A stretch of 64,000 nucleotides of DNA from Bretschneidera sinensis (taxonomy: Eukaryota; Streptophyta; Magnoliopsida; Brassicales; Akaniaceae). Position 1 is the stretch's first letter, and each line of letters starts with the position of its first letter. Below the pieces are notes generated by a model. It was not told the origin of the DNA, did not search any database, and saw only the letters and a program-made list of their open reading frames with translations. Shown one piece after another: positions 32,205-45,229 of this stretch. Location: assembly GCA_023935145.1 (NCBI GenBank), contig CM043702.1:58864001-58928000 (forward strand), in the 5' to 3' direction. The position numbers and the translations under genes are program-made.

Positions 32205-32800
32205 AATTAATATATTGGATCTTAAATCTAACCTCAAATAATATCTCACAGTATTTAATAAATGTTACATTGGCATGTAAAAGTGTCACATGATTGAGTA
32301 AACCAAAATTGTTACAGTTGTTAGCAATTTTGACACAACTGCAAGTATTTTTTTTTTTTAATCATATTGGATAGTAACGTATTATTAGATTAAATATATC
32401 ACATCGGTAAGTAAGTTTTGTCACATTATCCAGTAAATTATTATATTGGATTATAAATCTAACTCTAAGTAACATTTCATATTGGTCGGTAAATATGTTA
32501 CATTAGCACGTATAAGTGTCACATGAGCAAGTAAACCAAAATTATCACTGTCGTCATTAATGTTGTCACAGCCGTCAATATTTTTTTATCATAATAAATG
32601 GTAGCATGTTACATTATCCGATAACTTGATATATTTGAGATAAATAAGTTACATTAACCAATAAAATTTGTTACATTATCCAGTAAAATGTTACATTGAA
32701 TTGTAAACAATAACCTAAGTAACATTTGATATTGGTTCATAAATATGCCACAATGGCAAATATAAACACCACATAAGGGCGTAAAACTTCACATACTAGT
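32205..32800. repeat. Three degenerate direct repeats of about 230-250 bp
   Basis: A block ATATTGGAT...AAATCTAAC...AACATTTCATATTGGT...GTTACATTAGCACGTATAAGTGTCACAT...GTAAACCAAAATT recurs from about 32211, 32442 and 32692 with 65-75% similarity. The third unit is cut near 32800. GTTACATT motifs are frequent. No coding capacity. It is a small local satellite or part of an unidentified element. Confidence 0.65.
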
Positions 32801-32848
32801 TATAGCTTACCTACATTAATTCTACGCACTCTCTTCATCAAGGGTTTT

Positions 32849-33126
32849 TATTTATCATAAGTTTGTTGCTATAAGATTAGTTCTTATAATAAGATCAATC
32901 CTACTCAAATTTATGCCTAAAAAATCAATTTAAATATATGATTCTACCTTGCTTTTCAATAATTAAATATGGGCAAAAAGAATTTTTTATTTCTCATAAG
33001 TTTGTTGCTATAAGATTAGTTCTTATAATAAGATCAATCCTACTCAAATTTATGTCTAAAAAATCAATTTAAATATATGATTCTACCTTGCTTTTCAATA
33101 ATTAAATATGGGCAAAAAGAATTTTT
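32849..33126. repeat. Near-identical tandem duplication of 139 bp
   Basis: CATAAGTTTGTTGCTATAAG and the following 120 bp occur twice, starting at 32856 and 32995. I count about two base differences between the copies, so the duplication is recent. The unit has no coding capacity and no obvious flanking target site. Confidence 0.93.
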
Positions 33127-34214
33127 AACTGGTGCGTTTTAAGCAGAGGATCAAGGCGCAAAGGAGCTGCTTCTGCGTTTTGTTATTTCCGAGATGCCGT
33201 TTTCATATATATATATCATTCAACCATATATTATAATGTTTGGTGATAACGTACCGAGTAAAACATAGATGCTCTACTTAATTTTTTTAATTACAAGATA
33301 AAAGAATTTGGTTTTTTTTTTCTTTTTCCGTGAAAACCAAATATTTGAATATAATACCTATGAAAATGTCTTTATCTACAAAATTTTCAATTATATTGAA
33401 TTAATAGTTAGATTTCATGATCTCCAAATGCAATTTTATCTTCGCCATATGAATATCGGTTAAGTTTTATTGATAATTTGATGTGTTTGATACATGAAGA
33501 CTATTTTTTTTTTTTTTTTTTTTATGTAAAGGAGAAAATTAGAAGTTTAAAAAACCATTATCAGACAATGTAGTGTCATCTTATTGCTAAGTAGGATCAC
33601 TGTCAAATATAATTAATTTAATCCAAGTAACTTTCATAATTTTCTGAGTCCGAACCAGCAGCATCACTCGGGCTCATCACTAATTGTATTTAATTACGAA
33701 GACAACCCAAAAAAGGAAAACCAACCCACAATCGAGAGCCCGGAAGCTGTGTTTGTGCTTTACACGAGCAAAGCTTCTCTCAAAACTCTTAAAAGATCCC
33801 CTTCAGTGTTGACTGAACCTGGGCTTGAGATGAGCTCGTGAATAAGAATTAGGTTCGTAATTTGTTCTTTGGGGCTATTAAATATCTTAAAGTAACCGAG
33901 CTTTCTCTGAGTTGACCTCCAAACTTCTATCAATTAGCTCCTGTTCGTTTACAACCAGTGTCTAAAGTCCCTCAAAGAAAGGAGCAAGAAAGGAATTGGT
34001 TCTTGCACGCACACAGTCAAACACAAGATGGGAAACCGTAACGGTTGAGGATAAAGTAATGAGAATTTTACACTGAACTTTTAAGTTGACATAGAGAACA
34101 ACATTCCTATTTCAACAATCCAAAGAAAGATGAAGATCCAAGAAAAAACATGAAACCTTCCTTTAAAATTTCTTTCTGAAGGGGAAAAGGGAGAAAGAAA
34201 CATTTTCACCATCT
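33127..34214. other. Intergenic region downstream of the TOPLESS gene
   Basis: No gene is supported. There is an 18-bp T-run (33506-33523) and a more GC-rich patch at 33730-33850. Part of the patch at 34000-34200 could be the end of the TOPLESS 3' UTR (see that entry). Confidence 0.5.
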
Positions 34215-35042
34215 ATATTCCTACAGCATTTACCTTGCATAGTGCCCGATCTGACACGTTAAACCTACATCTTTTTGGAAGTTGTTCTTCGAGTAAATGA
34301 CATATCAACCTCAAACTGAAAAATAAAGAATATAATAGGAATGAGAAAGCAGAAACAAGACGAAAGGCAGATAATACGTTAAAATCAATATCTTGAAATA
34401 TGGCCTGATGCAGTTCAGCAACCAGAGAGAGAAACTAAACTGAAGCTCCATGGCTTCCTTCAACCAGTTTAAACTGGCAGCCCATCATACTTTGGCTAAA
34501 TGAGATTATCTCATAAGGTTCAATAAGTTTATAACTGAAAATTATAGCTCAATTAAGTTGTTTCTGTCAGCTCCAAAAGGCACAAGGTTCCTAAATGACC
34601 TAACCTTACTGATTGAATATTTATGGTTTGCACAATGAATGGCATAGGATTAATACTTTAAAAATTAAGGTTGAGGGGGATTAAAGGGAAGAAATGCTGT
34701 TATTTTTGTTGGTAGAGTATGTCGCCTTAATAGGATTGCCAAGTTTAACTTGAGAAAAGGCAGCATACCCTACCTACAAAAATAAAAGCACTTCCTCCCC
34801 GCAATCCCCTTCAACCTTTCATTTTCAGAGTACTAATTGTATTCCATTCTTATGCCATTACTTGTGCAAACCAAACAGGGGCTTAATGGTAAAGGATGAT
34901 GTTTGATCAACTAGTTCTGCAGGTGTGGGTATAATAGTACTGCTCTTAAAGAAGATAGCAATGAGTCGAAGTGCAAAGCATACCTAAATTAGGAATGGGC
35001 CAGCAAGCATGTAAAAGAACTTGTATTCTGGCAAAAATTTCA
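34215..35042 (-). other. Probable 3' UTR of the TOPLESS gene
   Basis: The minus strand continues after the stop at 35043 without coding. A donor-like AG/GTATGC at about 34983 and an acceptor-like TTTTCAG at about 34319, followed by GTTTGAGGTTGATATG, suggest that the 3' UTR may be spliced and reach to about 34215 or beyond. This rests on splice-like signals only. RNA reads would settle it. Confidence 0.35.
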
Positions 35043-38000
35043 TCATCTCTGAGCTTGATCTGAACCAGAAGCTCCAACTGAAGGTGTAGCTGGCATACTG
35101 TTTGCTGACCCATTCTCAGCTGGTGGAGGAACACCCCATTTGCCTTCAGATTCAAGGGGCTCAAAGACATGAACCCCACCATCCGAGAGTCCCAATGCAA
35201 ACTGATTTGGTTCTTGTGGATGTGCAGCAATCACAAGTGGATGGACATTTGAATTGCTGCATATCAGAAAAGAAATATTTGAATAAAAAATGGCTATCAC
35301 AACGTAGGAATGAAGCAAGCCTCTAAAGTAGCAAAAAACAATTTCACTATGTAAAAAGATCAACTTGCTTGAAGTTTAGACAATACTTTATCTGTGATTT
35401 CAGCGGCTGTGTTGTATAGTTTCTCTGGTTAATAAAATTACATCATAAACAAAATTAAATATAAATTACATTTTCACAAGTTTTTGGGTATAGGTAGTTT
35501 ACCCGAAGCATTTCTTATATGTGGAAAACAATGGAATAATTCTATTTGGAGAAAACGGAGAAAAAAAGAAATAATTTTATTTAAATCATTTTAGAGGAAA
35601 AGAAAAGGATCTCTTCTGAGCCATTAAGGTTAGCAATATGTGATTCGTGAAACAAGTGATTAAGAATAAGAAATAAGAGAGATAAACCAAAAAAAAAGTC
35701 ATGCTCTTAGTCAATATCGTCTTTTCTACCAACACTGGCTCCTTAAAAGTTAGAGATTATTTTATACTATGCACTGATGTCGAGCTCTTGGAAATTTTGG
35801 GAATTAATTGCCTCATATAAGTTCAACTGAGTTGTGATTTGAAAAAAAGTGATCCATTAACTCCATAAGTATGAAGCACACCAATTGAAAGAAAGTGGAG
35901 CTAGAAGATATAGTAGAAACATGAGTGGGCGAAGTGTCAGTTGTCATGAGCTGAAGGTTGGAAATTATCGGTTGTCCCAAAACTAACGCTGAAACCAATG
36001 TTTAAGACACCAAGAAGTGCACATACAAATTTTGGCGAAACAGTTGTCCACTGTATTTAACTTCAAACATGGCAACAAGCAAATATGGACGTGGAAATTG
36101 AACCAATACACCTAAGTTAAGCAAAGAAGCACAAAATTACCTAACACTGGCAGGAAGATAAGCAGAAGGAGTAATACGACAACGTAGTCTGAGGTTTGCA
36201 GCACTGAACACACAGACAGTTGCATCCATAAAGCTGGCATAGACCAGCTTGCTATCACATGAGAATGTTGCATGAGTGATTGGAGCAGATGATTCACGTG
36301 GCACCCACTAAACACAAAAAGGTAGTATTAAAAATAACAAAAGTAAAATGTCAGTTCCACAGAAAAAATGGACTTGGAGAAGAAGGTACCTGCTTTACGC
36401 ATTCTAGTTTTGTTGTTTCATATATGGCAAGCTGAGTCTCATGTACGACAAGGAAATGTAATTGGTCTTGATGAAATTGTACACGTGTGTCTGACTGTGC
36501 TGCTGCTGTCCTCCCAGATGGCAGCTGCAAGAATCTAGTTTTTTGCCTTTCCCATCCATCAGTGTTCCATACACAAAGCTGGCATGAAAATAAGAACCAC
36601 AATAAGTGAATCGACATCAAAATTTTGATTATGGCTTCACAATAACGATGCTAAAAAGTGAGAAGCTTTGTCATAATGTCTGATTACTTATTCAGGAATG
36701 CTACACCAAAATTTTGGATGTTAACTGGAATATTTTAGTGACAAGTCCAAGAAACAATCAGAATCTAAGAAAGAGCAACAACTGAGTATTGTTTGTTATC
36801 TTGGAAAAAAAATTAAAATGCCAGGAACTTTACAATGCCGTATTCGAGAATTACTTAAGCTCTATTCGTCACGCGAGAAATCAATGTGGCAATTATAAAT
36901 TTCTGGGAGTTTACAAAACTTTAGTTGTTTGTCTGACAAAATTCATGATAATTGTAAATTTCATGGAAATCGCAATTCCAATGAAGTATGGGAATTCTAA
37001 CTCTCACCAAATATGTGAGAAATATCAATTTTCACTTTCTCACTAACAAGAATTAAATATATCAAAATAAAATTTTTCTCTGATATTAAAATTTTCTCTT
37101 AGAAATAATTTTTAAACACTTATATTCATTTTTAAGAAATAAAAATAAAAAAGAACTTTTTTAGTTTAAGAGTATTTTGGTCATTTTAAAAGTTAAATTT
37201 GTATTCCAATTGTCACAATAAAATGTCAAGTTAATGCAATGATAAAAATATGAAATTATCTCATTGAATTAATACTCATTTTCACTAAAAACGTTTCAAA
37301 GTTTCTATTAAATAACTCAAATTCTATATACATCCAAACAATAAAAACGTTAATTCCCAAGAAATTTAACTCTTAGGAGTTTAAACTCTTGAGAGTTAAT
37401 GATTCATAAGAAATAAAATTCTCATAAAAGGAACAGATCCTTAAGGATAACAAAGCAGGTCAAACAAATTCATAAAGAAGAAACAATAATGCATATTTAA
37501 AAAAAATTAAAAAAATGGTAATATAGTTAGGCTACAATTATGTTACAACAATAAACAGCACCCTTTCAAATAGGAAAATGACTACCTGAGCATCTGCTCC
37601 TGATGAAACTAGCACATTCAGTACATGAGAGAAAGCAAGGCCAGTTATCCTTTTAGAATGAAATTTAAGCTTGCTCTTAACCTGCATCAGGAAATAGGTG
37701 ACTAAATAAGCAGTGCTGCCTCATGAACTAAGTGAGGCACACATAATTGTCCACAACCGCATCATACCTCATCTACACGGACATTATAAATTTGTATTGT
37801 TGAATCATCCATGCCGATAGCAATAATATTGTTATCTTGCGGATGAAAAGCAAGAAATGTTGCTGCAGGTGGTGGTGGCATGAAAGTGGCCATTGTCTGC
37901 ACTTGCCCAAGAGAAATTGACATTTACCAAGTGAAGAAATGAATAATAAAATCAAACTATCAAGGATTACCTTAAATGTCATCATATTAAATAAGGAAAT

Positions 38001-41000
38001 CTTTCCTCCAGATGCTGACATTACATAAGAATCATTCTTGGACAAAGCAAAGCAGGGCACAGCCTCTTCAGGGTTAGTGTCAGTAACATCATTGGTCATC
38101 AGAATGCCACTAGATGGTTGCCATAATTGAGGTGACACAGTGGCAGTTGCCTACACGATGAAGCACCAATTATGAGATACAGTGGAATTAATTTCCATAT
38201 TTTTGACAAAAGCCTGCTATTTTTAGAGGAAACAATTTTTTTATTATATTCTCATACCTTTCCAGTTGTATTACGATCACTCCGTTGCCATTTCCATAGC
38301 AGATGAATTGCATTCGATGCTAATGCCAAGATAGCATTACCTGAATTTGTGAAAATCAACCTTGATATCTGTAATAATCAAGGACAGTAATGAGGATGCC
38401 CTTTAGTAGGCAGGTGGAAGCAAAATAAATCACAAATCAAGACACAGTTCAAAAGTTAAGAGATACTACAATATGGTTGTAACAACCAGACAAATAGACC
38501 ACAAATCAAAGTGGAGTAAATTCAAGAGTTTATACAATTAGTGATTTAGTATCAAATCTGCTTCTTAAAGTAAACAGCAAAATTTATAACCATCACCAAC
38601 CCCAACCCCCAACCCCCACAACCACTATAAAAAAAGGTAAACAGCCAAAATTATTCAAGAATCACAACGAAGACGTCTATCCAGACTAGCTAATGCTTAG
38701 GTCCCAATGGATAGCAGTGGTCCTCGGATGAGTGCTCTCTACTGAAAAATAGAAAAGTGACCTTGAATTATATAGATGTTGAATGCATTAATTTAGTAAT
38801 GAGTTCTTTTCCTTTTTCACTTTTATATAGTTCAAATTTATTTAGTTCATGTGAAGAGAGCCAGCATGACAACCCTAGTAGCTGCTGATACAATTGCATT
38901 AGTAGGTGAAAATTAAAGTTCAAACAATTGGCATATTTTAACAGATAGGACAATATGCTTAGTAACTCCAGACTAAGTAGTAAACATCAAAACAACTTAA
39001 AACCATTACTTGATTCATCATCTTGAACTAGTTCATCTTGTTACCATGTAAACCATTTATCCAAGCTTAAATCTATGCCTTAATTATCATCATATTTTCC
39101 TTCAATATAGTTAATCTTCTAGGATTAGGTTATCCAATTACCTTGCACAGCATTTGTATATGGCCAATCAACATCTAACTTTTCCTCAATATTCGTAATG
39201 ATTCATCCAAACAACTCAAAATTACTTGTGCCATGCCAAACATATTTGGCGCTAGCATAAATGAGAATTGAGGCTGCATAAAGATCCTTAAAGCTGACCA
39301 AGAAAATTATGCAATAAATTAGTCTATATCTTTATGGCAGCAGGATCACAACATCCAATTTCCTGGACCCTGCTGTTCTTTTCACTATAGATGAAAATGT
39401 TTTTTTTGAAAAGTATCAAAACAAAATAATATGGCAATAAAACATAATTATGCACTAATCTCTTAACCTACACGACTATGCCAAACTTACAACTTATGAA
39501 CATTGTGGACCTTTTGAGATTATTATTGTTCAATTGATAGTATGTCTTCAAACATTAGGAAAGCAAGTCTGCCTACCAAAAAATTGAAGGATATATTGCC
39601 ACAGAAGCTCCCTTGCTCATAAGAAAGCAAGCTTGCCAAGCGATTTAATTTCTTGCATATTAGTTATTAATAGCACAAAATCTATCATCAGGAGCCAATT
39701 GGTTTTGCATCTCTTAAAGAGAAGGAAACCATGGCATGCTTTTAACATTTTTACATTTATAGTTTATCTAGAGTTTTCTGAAATGTGTAACAGTTCATAT
39801 GGATGAAGGAATCAAGTAGTTCATGGAAGACATAAAATATAAAAAAATTGATGAAAAAGTATATGATGTCATATAGCAGCCAAAATACTTAGAGGAGTGC
39901 CACAAGAATGACCATGCAGGACTGGGGACACAATTGAGTCAATAAATGCATTGTCATGCCAGAGAATCACTCAAGAACAATGCCAATGAACAATTTGATA
40001 TACCTTGTTCACTCTCAAATTTTCAGCGAGCCTCACTGATCGACATTGAGAGGGTTCATTGATTTCAGTGAGCTTCCAAATCTTTGATTTGTCATTGGAT
40101 TCTTCCGGAATCCTAGGTTTTACATCTGCCAAACTGCGAGCATCTCCATTCTGTAAAAAATTATATGCTTGTTAACTGAATGCAAATGAACAAATTACAG
40201 AGCCGCAAACCAAACTCCATTCTTGTAGAAAAGAAGAAGATAATGCTAAAACAGTACAAACATGCAATGAATGATCCAAAAAGACAGACCATTCCAGGAA
40301 TAGCAACCACAGAGGTAGCTCTGTCCGCAAGTGCAGCACTAGAAGCAGCAGCCACCGCTGCTGCTGCTGCTGCAGCTGAGATTGGGTTTATTGCAGGCTG
40401 CATGAGACAACATATATTAGGCAAACTTTAATCAAGACTGAGCTGATGTCTCTCAGAAGATCAATTGAGCTAATCATAGTACCTTTGAGGATTCAGATGC
40501 TCTTGCGGCATCATAAGAAAGATTTTCAAATGTGCGCAACAGCCGCATACCATCTGAGTTTGACAGAATCTTAATCCCATTCTCATTTGCAGAAACAGCC
40601 AAGAGAGAGCCATCTTTGTTAAAGCGGATACGCGGGCTTGCCTAGGAATTAGAAAAGGCACAAGTGAACAACTATCAACTCCAAAAAAGTTCAACAATTT
40701 ACTTGCACAAGATAAAACTTACTGGGAGACCTCCATCAGCATCAGTGGTTGTCAAAAGTTGAACATTGTCCATATCCCAGAATTTAATGGAAAAATCATC
40801 ACCAGCAGCCAAAAACCGGTTCTTAGTTGTATCAAATTGCACGACACCCAAAGAACGTTTGCGGAATCCTTGGTAGGTCCTTTTCACAGCCCCTTCACTT
40901 TCATTCCATTCAACAATATATGACTCCCCATCTTTACTTGTCCCGCATGAAAAGAGCCTGCAGTATCCACCCAACAACAAGGCAGGGAAAAAGAAAATAA

Positions 41001-44000
41001 ACCATCATCCTTGTTACCATTCACCAACAAGTAGCTTAGAATCAGTTCACTGAAGAATGGGTCAAGCAAATTAACCTTGTACCATAAGCACTGTAAGCCA
41101 TAGTTGTGCACCAGCGACCAGGAGCATCATAATCAACTCTAGATCCCAAATTATCATACAACCATGCTTTTATTTTTCCATCAAGTGCTGTTGAAAAGAT
41201 AAACTGAAGCATAAAAGAAAGTAAAAAATAGAACATCAGAAGCAAGAACAGACTAGGAAAAGTGATAAGAGGATGCAAACTATAAGCACAAAAAGCTAAA
41301 GTCTGCAACACAATAAGTGGCAATAATGACAAAACAGATTTGTTACTTGAATGTTTTCCTTATAGTGAGGGCAGATAGAATAGACAGGAGCCTCATGACC
41401 TTCAAAAGTATATTGTTTTGCACCAGTAGCAGCATCCCAAACCTAAAAAAGTAAAAAGTATCAAAGGAAATGAAAACTTCTCCTCCACCAAAAAAGAACC
41501 AAAAAAAAAAAAAAAATTGAAAAACAAACAATTAACATGAGAAACTGACCTTGATGGTCTTGTCATCACCACAGGTTATTACACATAGTTGCTTGTTTGG
41601 AGTTGAGAATGCAAGATCATTCACTCCTCCAACATGAGCATCAATCTAGAACAAAAAGTTCAATGTCACTATCAATACAGAACGCCAAAACCTAAAGCTA
41701 GAAAGAGTACTACGATACGTGAATATTATTCAATACCTCAAGGTGCTGCCGCACATCATCACCCCCATGATAAGAATATATTTGTACAATGTGCCTTGAG
41801 TATGCAACTCCTGTAGTTGGAACAGAAAGGATACAATGAGTAACGCTGCACTTCACCACTACAGAGCCTTATCAATGTTATTAGATTAACAACTGAAGAA
41901 TTCCATATATTCAAGCTTACCGAACAAGGAACCATCAGGGCTCCAAATTACACGATTGACAGAAACACCAGGATCTTTGACTAGAGCAGACTGGATTCCA
42001 TCAAGAAAAATTTAGTTTTCAGACAATCTAATATTGCAAGCATTAAGCATACAGAATGAAAATAATTGGTATCACTCATTGATAAGCTAAGAAGGGACAC
42101 ACCTGCAGAGGCATCGAACATGCACTGAGATCCCAAACTTTGAAGTTCTTTAAAACAAGTTGCTCCCTAGAACCAACTTCCCACAATCCTATGTCCCCCA
42201 CATTGGTGCCAACTGCAACATTGCATTCAGAATAGTCAAGAGTCTAACTACCAGCACTAGAGATATACTAAATGCAAAACAAAGTACAAAGCAAATAAAA
42301 GGCTGACAAAGGAAAAAGAAAAATTGCAAACCTAGAAGTACAGTCTGTTGAACAGGATGAAAATCCATGCTCATAGGAGATGAACCCTGGTTCAAAGTCC
42401 TTATGACAGTCTTTGGCAAGTCATCAGGTGCATTAAAAACCTGACCATGACCATGGCCTGGAAATGCCACTGGCAACACATTAACAGGCAGATTTACCTG
42501 CAAAATGAGCTAATATAAATTAAAGAGTGCCATGAGTACACAAATGATGGCAAGAAGGGAATGTGCATTGATTAGTGCCATGAGAGAAAAGCCAAGCTAC
42601 CTCATCAGAAATCCCCATAGGCCTCGTTCTTTTTGGAACATGATCAGTTTCCCCTGATGGGTAGTCTGCAGAAGGATTAGTTGGAGGAGTCCTTGGATGC
42701 TTCAAAGCAGCTATACAAAGCAATCCAACACACCCAAAGTTAAAAATAAAATTACCTATTACATATGATCTCTGCACCATTAAACAAGGAAACTCGTTGA
42801 CCTGTGGCAAAGTGAAGGAACATGATACCTGGAATTGATGGTCCACCAAGAGCAATAGCCCCTCCTCCAGAAACTGCTGGATGAGTAACAGTGGAAGGAT
42901 TAGACATCCAACCCGCAAGGGGTGTCGGAACTGGTGCAGGCGTAGGTTGAAATGGCTGGACACATGAAAACCCATGCACATTAAGTAAAGTACATTAAGT
43001 ACTGAAACAAAATTGATAACAAAACCAACAAAGCTGGAAACTCACCCCATGTGCACCTAAAGGAGGAAAACCCCCAGCTTTTGGTAATGATCCAACTCCA
43101 AGCAGCGGATTGTTTGCAGGTGATGGCGCTCTTGCACCATTTGGTTGTCCACATGAATGATCCACAAAGAGAGTTTTTATATCTGGATTTGGCCTTGGGT
43201 TTTTGCAAAGTTGGTGCTGCCAATTCAAGCTGTAATTGACAAAAGAAAATATAATCCCCCTTCATACATGACGAAGATGGAACTATATTCTATACTGCTG
43301 ATAAAATATGAAGCATATATTCTACTGACTAGACCAACAAAAATGATGTTAAGGCCTTCAATGAATCTTATATGATACCATTGTGTTACCCACAGCATCT
43401 GATGTTGCAACACAACTTTCAGATTGGAGAATTCATTACAAGAGATCATTAAAAGATTAAGTGGCACAAGTTCACTAATTTCCCATACACGGGATGAATC
43501 ACTCTTTAGAAATGCCAATGTGCCATTCAAGTTGAGTATACCCATGCAATGAGACACAGATAATGAAATAAGATCAGTACCAGAGTACAAACAGCCCTGC
43601 AGTCCATCTGAAGCAAGTATGCAGCTAAGACATTTGAAAATTATGAAGTGGAAAAAGTGGAAACATTACCTTTGGTTTATGAGAGTCCGTAACCTTGAAT
43701 TTTTAAGGTTAGGGAACTGCAGTTTATCACGGAATAAAGGATTTGCTTCAATAAGCTTCTTGAGCTCCACCAACATGATTGCTCTAGCAGACTTCGTATC
43801 TCCATACTTGGACAACTGTTCATTCTCCCTACAACACAACAATCTACATTTAGTACACATACTATTGTCGTGTTACATCTCAAACTTGAATTAAATAGCA
43901 CAAATCTCTTACCTAAAATTCTCTAACGTCAAGAGCTGAGTGATTTCCTTGAAAAGCTCCTCATTGAATGTGGCAAACACTTTTAAATCCTTTACTAGTA

Positions 44001-44525
44001 TATCCACAGCTTTGGAACGATCATGCCTATTAAAATTAAAAATTTCTTATTCATATGCAGCTCTTCTTTTTCCAGTGAATTCTTTCATAAAAACAATAAA
44101 TTGGCAGGACTGTTACAACTGGAAAATGCATTAAAGTAGAAAATTGCTAGCTTACTTATCCAATGCCTCAAGGTACTTCTGCTTCCTAATCTCGAAAAAG
44201 ATTTTCATTGAATACCGATTGTCATCCACTTTTGTGAAACCAGAGAGGTATTTCTCAACCTCATCCCAATTGCCACTATGCACCTCATCCTCAAAATATT
44301 TCATATTAAAGAAAAACCCAGATTCCTGTTCAAGTCTATTTTGAAATAAAACAATTAATTAGAACAAATCACTGCGTAACATTTACTAAATAATATAAAG
44401 TATAAAAAATTAACAAAAGGAAAAAAATGTTGAAAAAAGGCCTACTTGTGAACAGTCTCTTTGAACTTTTCCTCGTCAAGAAACTGTAAGATCAAGAACA
44501 CAAGCTCTCTACTGAGAGACGACAT
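35043..44525 (-). CDS. TPL: TOPLESS / TOPLESS-related transcriptional corepressor, 25 coding exons, 1142 aa
   Basis: A Groucho/Tup1-type corepressor recruited by EAR-motif repressors in auxin, jasmonate and other pathways. Exons (right to left): 44525-44446, 44335-44156, 44026-43913, 43828-43670, 43229-43046, 42955-42829, 42710-42601, 42497-42332, 42212-42103, 41990-41921, 41810-41737, 41645-41550, 41442-41347, 41203-41076, 40957-40723, 40641-40483, 40397-40290, 40150-40004, 38368-38258, 38150-37971, 37896-37768, 37681-37586, 36578-36390, 36307-36141, 35256-35043. All introns are GT-AG and the phases join to 3429 nt. The start MSSLSRELVFLILQFLDEEK is the family's LisH; CTLH and the rest of the tetramer domain reach about residue 210, a Pro/Gly-rich linker follows (about 215-340, ending with KRTRPMG), then WD40 repeats to about 1090. 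The tail ends SDQAQR. The length fits TPL/TPR1 (about 1120-1140). I see no lesion. TPL versus TPR1 cannot be separated by eye. Confidence 0.96.
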
Positions 44526-44973
44526 GGTATCCGCCCCGTTTTTTATCCCAAATGCAGACAAACTACCACAAATATCACTAGATCTACAAAAATATAGACA
44601 AATAGACAAAAAATGGAAAACGGGTCAATTAAGAATACCATTAAATTTCTCTAAAATAAAAAACAACACAAAATCTTACCTATAATCAGATCATTAAACT
44701 CTCTGAAACAATAACCGAGAAAAATAACATTTTCGCACATGATTATTAGATATATTGAGAAAACACCGACATGTTTAAGCTAAAATCAGCTAAAAGTGAA
44801 AAAAATTAGGGTTTTTAGTTTTTAGGGATCAAAGAGATAAACAAAAGTAGCTTTAAACCATATAGGAATAAAAGATGCAAAAGAAAAAGAGCAAAAATTA
44901 ACAAGTAAAGAAGCAAGCAAAAAAGAGCACAAAAAAAAAATTAAATAAAAGTAATAGATTCTATAACACACAT

Positions 44974-45027
<54 letters not shown>

Positions 45028-45200
45028 AGAGAAGATTTATAAGAAACTTACCTTGTAACAGAACAAAGATGAGATTGATTTCAGAGAGAACGAGAGCTAA
45101 CAGAAGCTTTCTCTCTCCAGAACTAAAGAAGGAGAATTTTCTCTCTCTCTCTCTCTCCACAAGCGCTCTCTCTATAGAAAACAAATTTTCTGTCTATACT
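44526..45200 (-). other. 5' UTR of the TOPLESS gene, with intron(s)
   Basis: A first non-coding exon ends at 45052 with AAG/GTAAGT. The next exon with the start codon probably begins after the TTTTATTTTAG acceptor at about 44654; a small exon between (AG/GTAAGA donor near 44680) is possible. The first exon carries a GAGAGAGA run (45140-45158 in minus sense). The intron contains the CA/TA microsatellite at 44969-45025. Spliced, GA-rich 5' UTRs are common in conserved plant regulators. Confidence 0.6.
44969..45025. repeat. (CA)n(TA)n microsatellite in the 5' UTR intron of the TOPLESS gene
   Basis: CACATACACACACACACACA is followed directly by about 18 TA units, ending 26 bp before the first-exon donor. 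Confidence 0.97.
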
Positions 45201-45207
45201 AAAATAC

Positions 45208-45215
45208 TATATATA
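45208..45215 (-). promoter_or_regulatory. TATA box of the TOPLESS gene
   Basis: The minus strand reads TATATATA, about 30 bp upstream of the GA-rich first exon, which would put the transcription start near 45180. No second good candidate is close by. Confidence 0.55.
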
Positions 45216-45229
45216 CGGACATTAAACTT

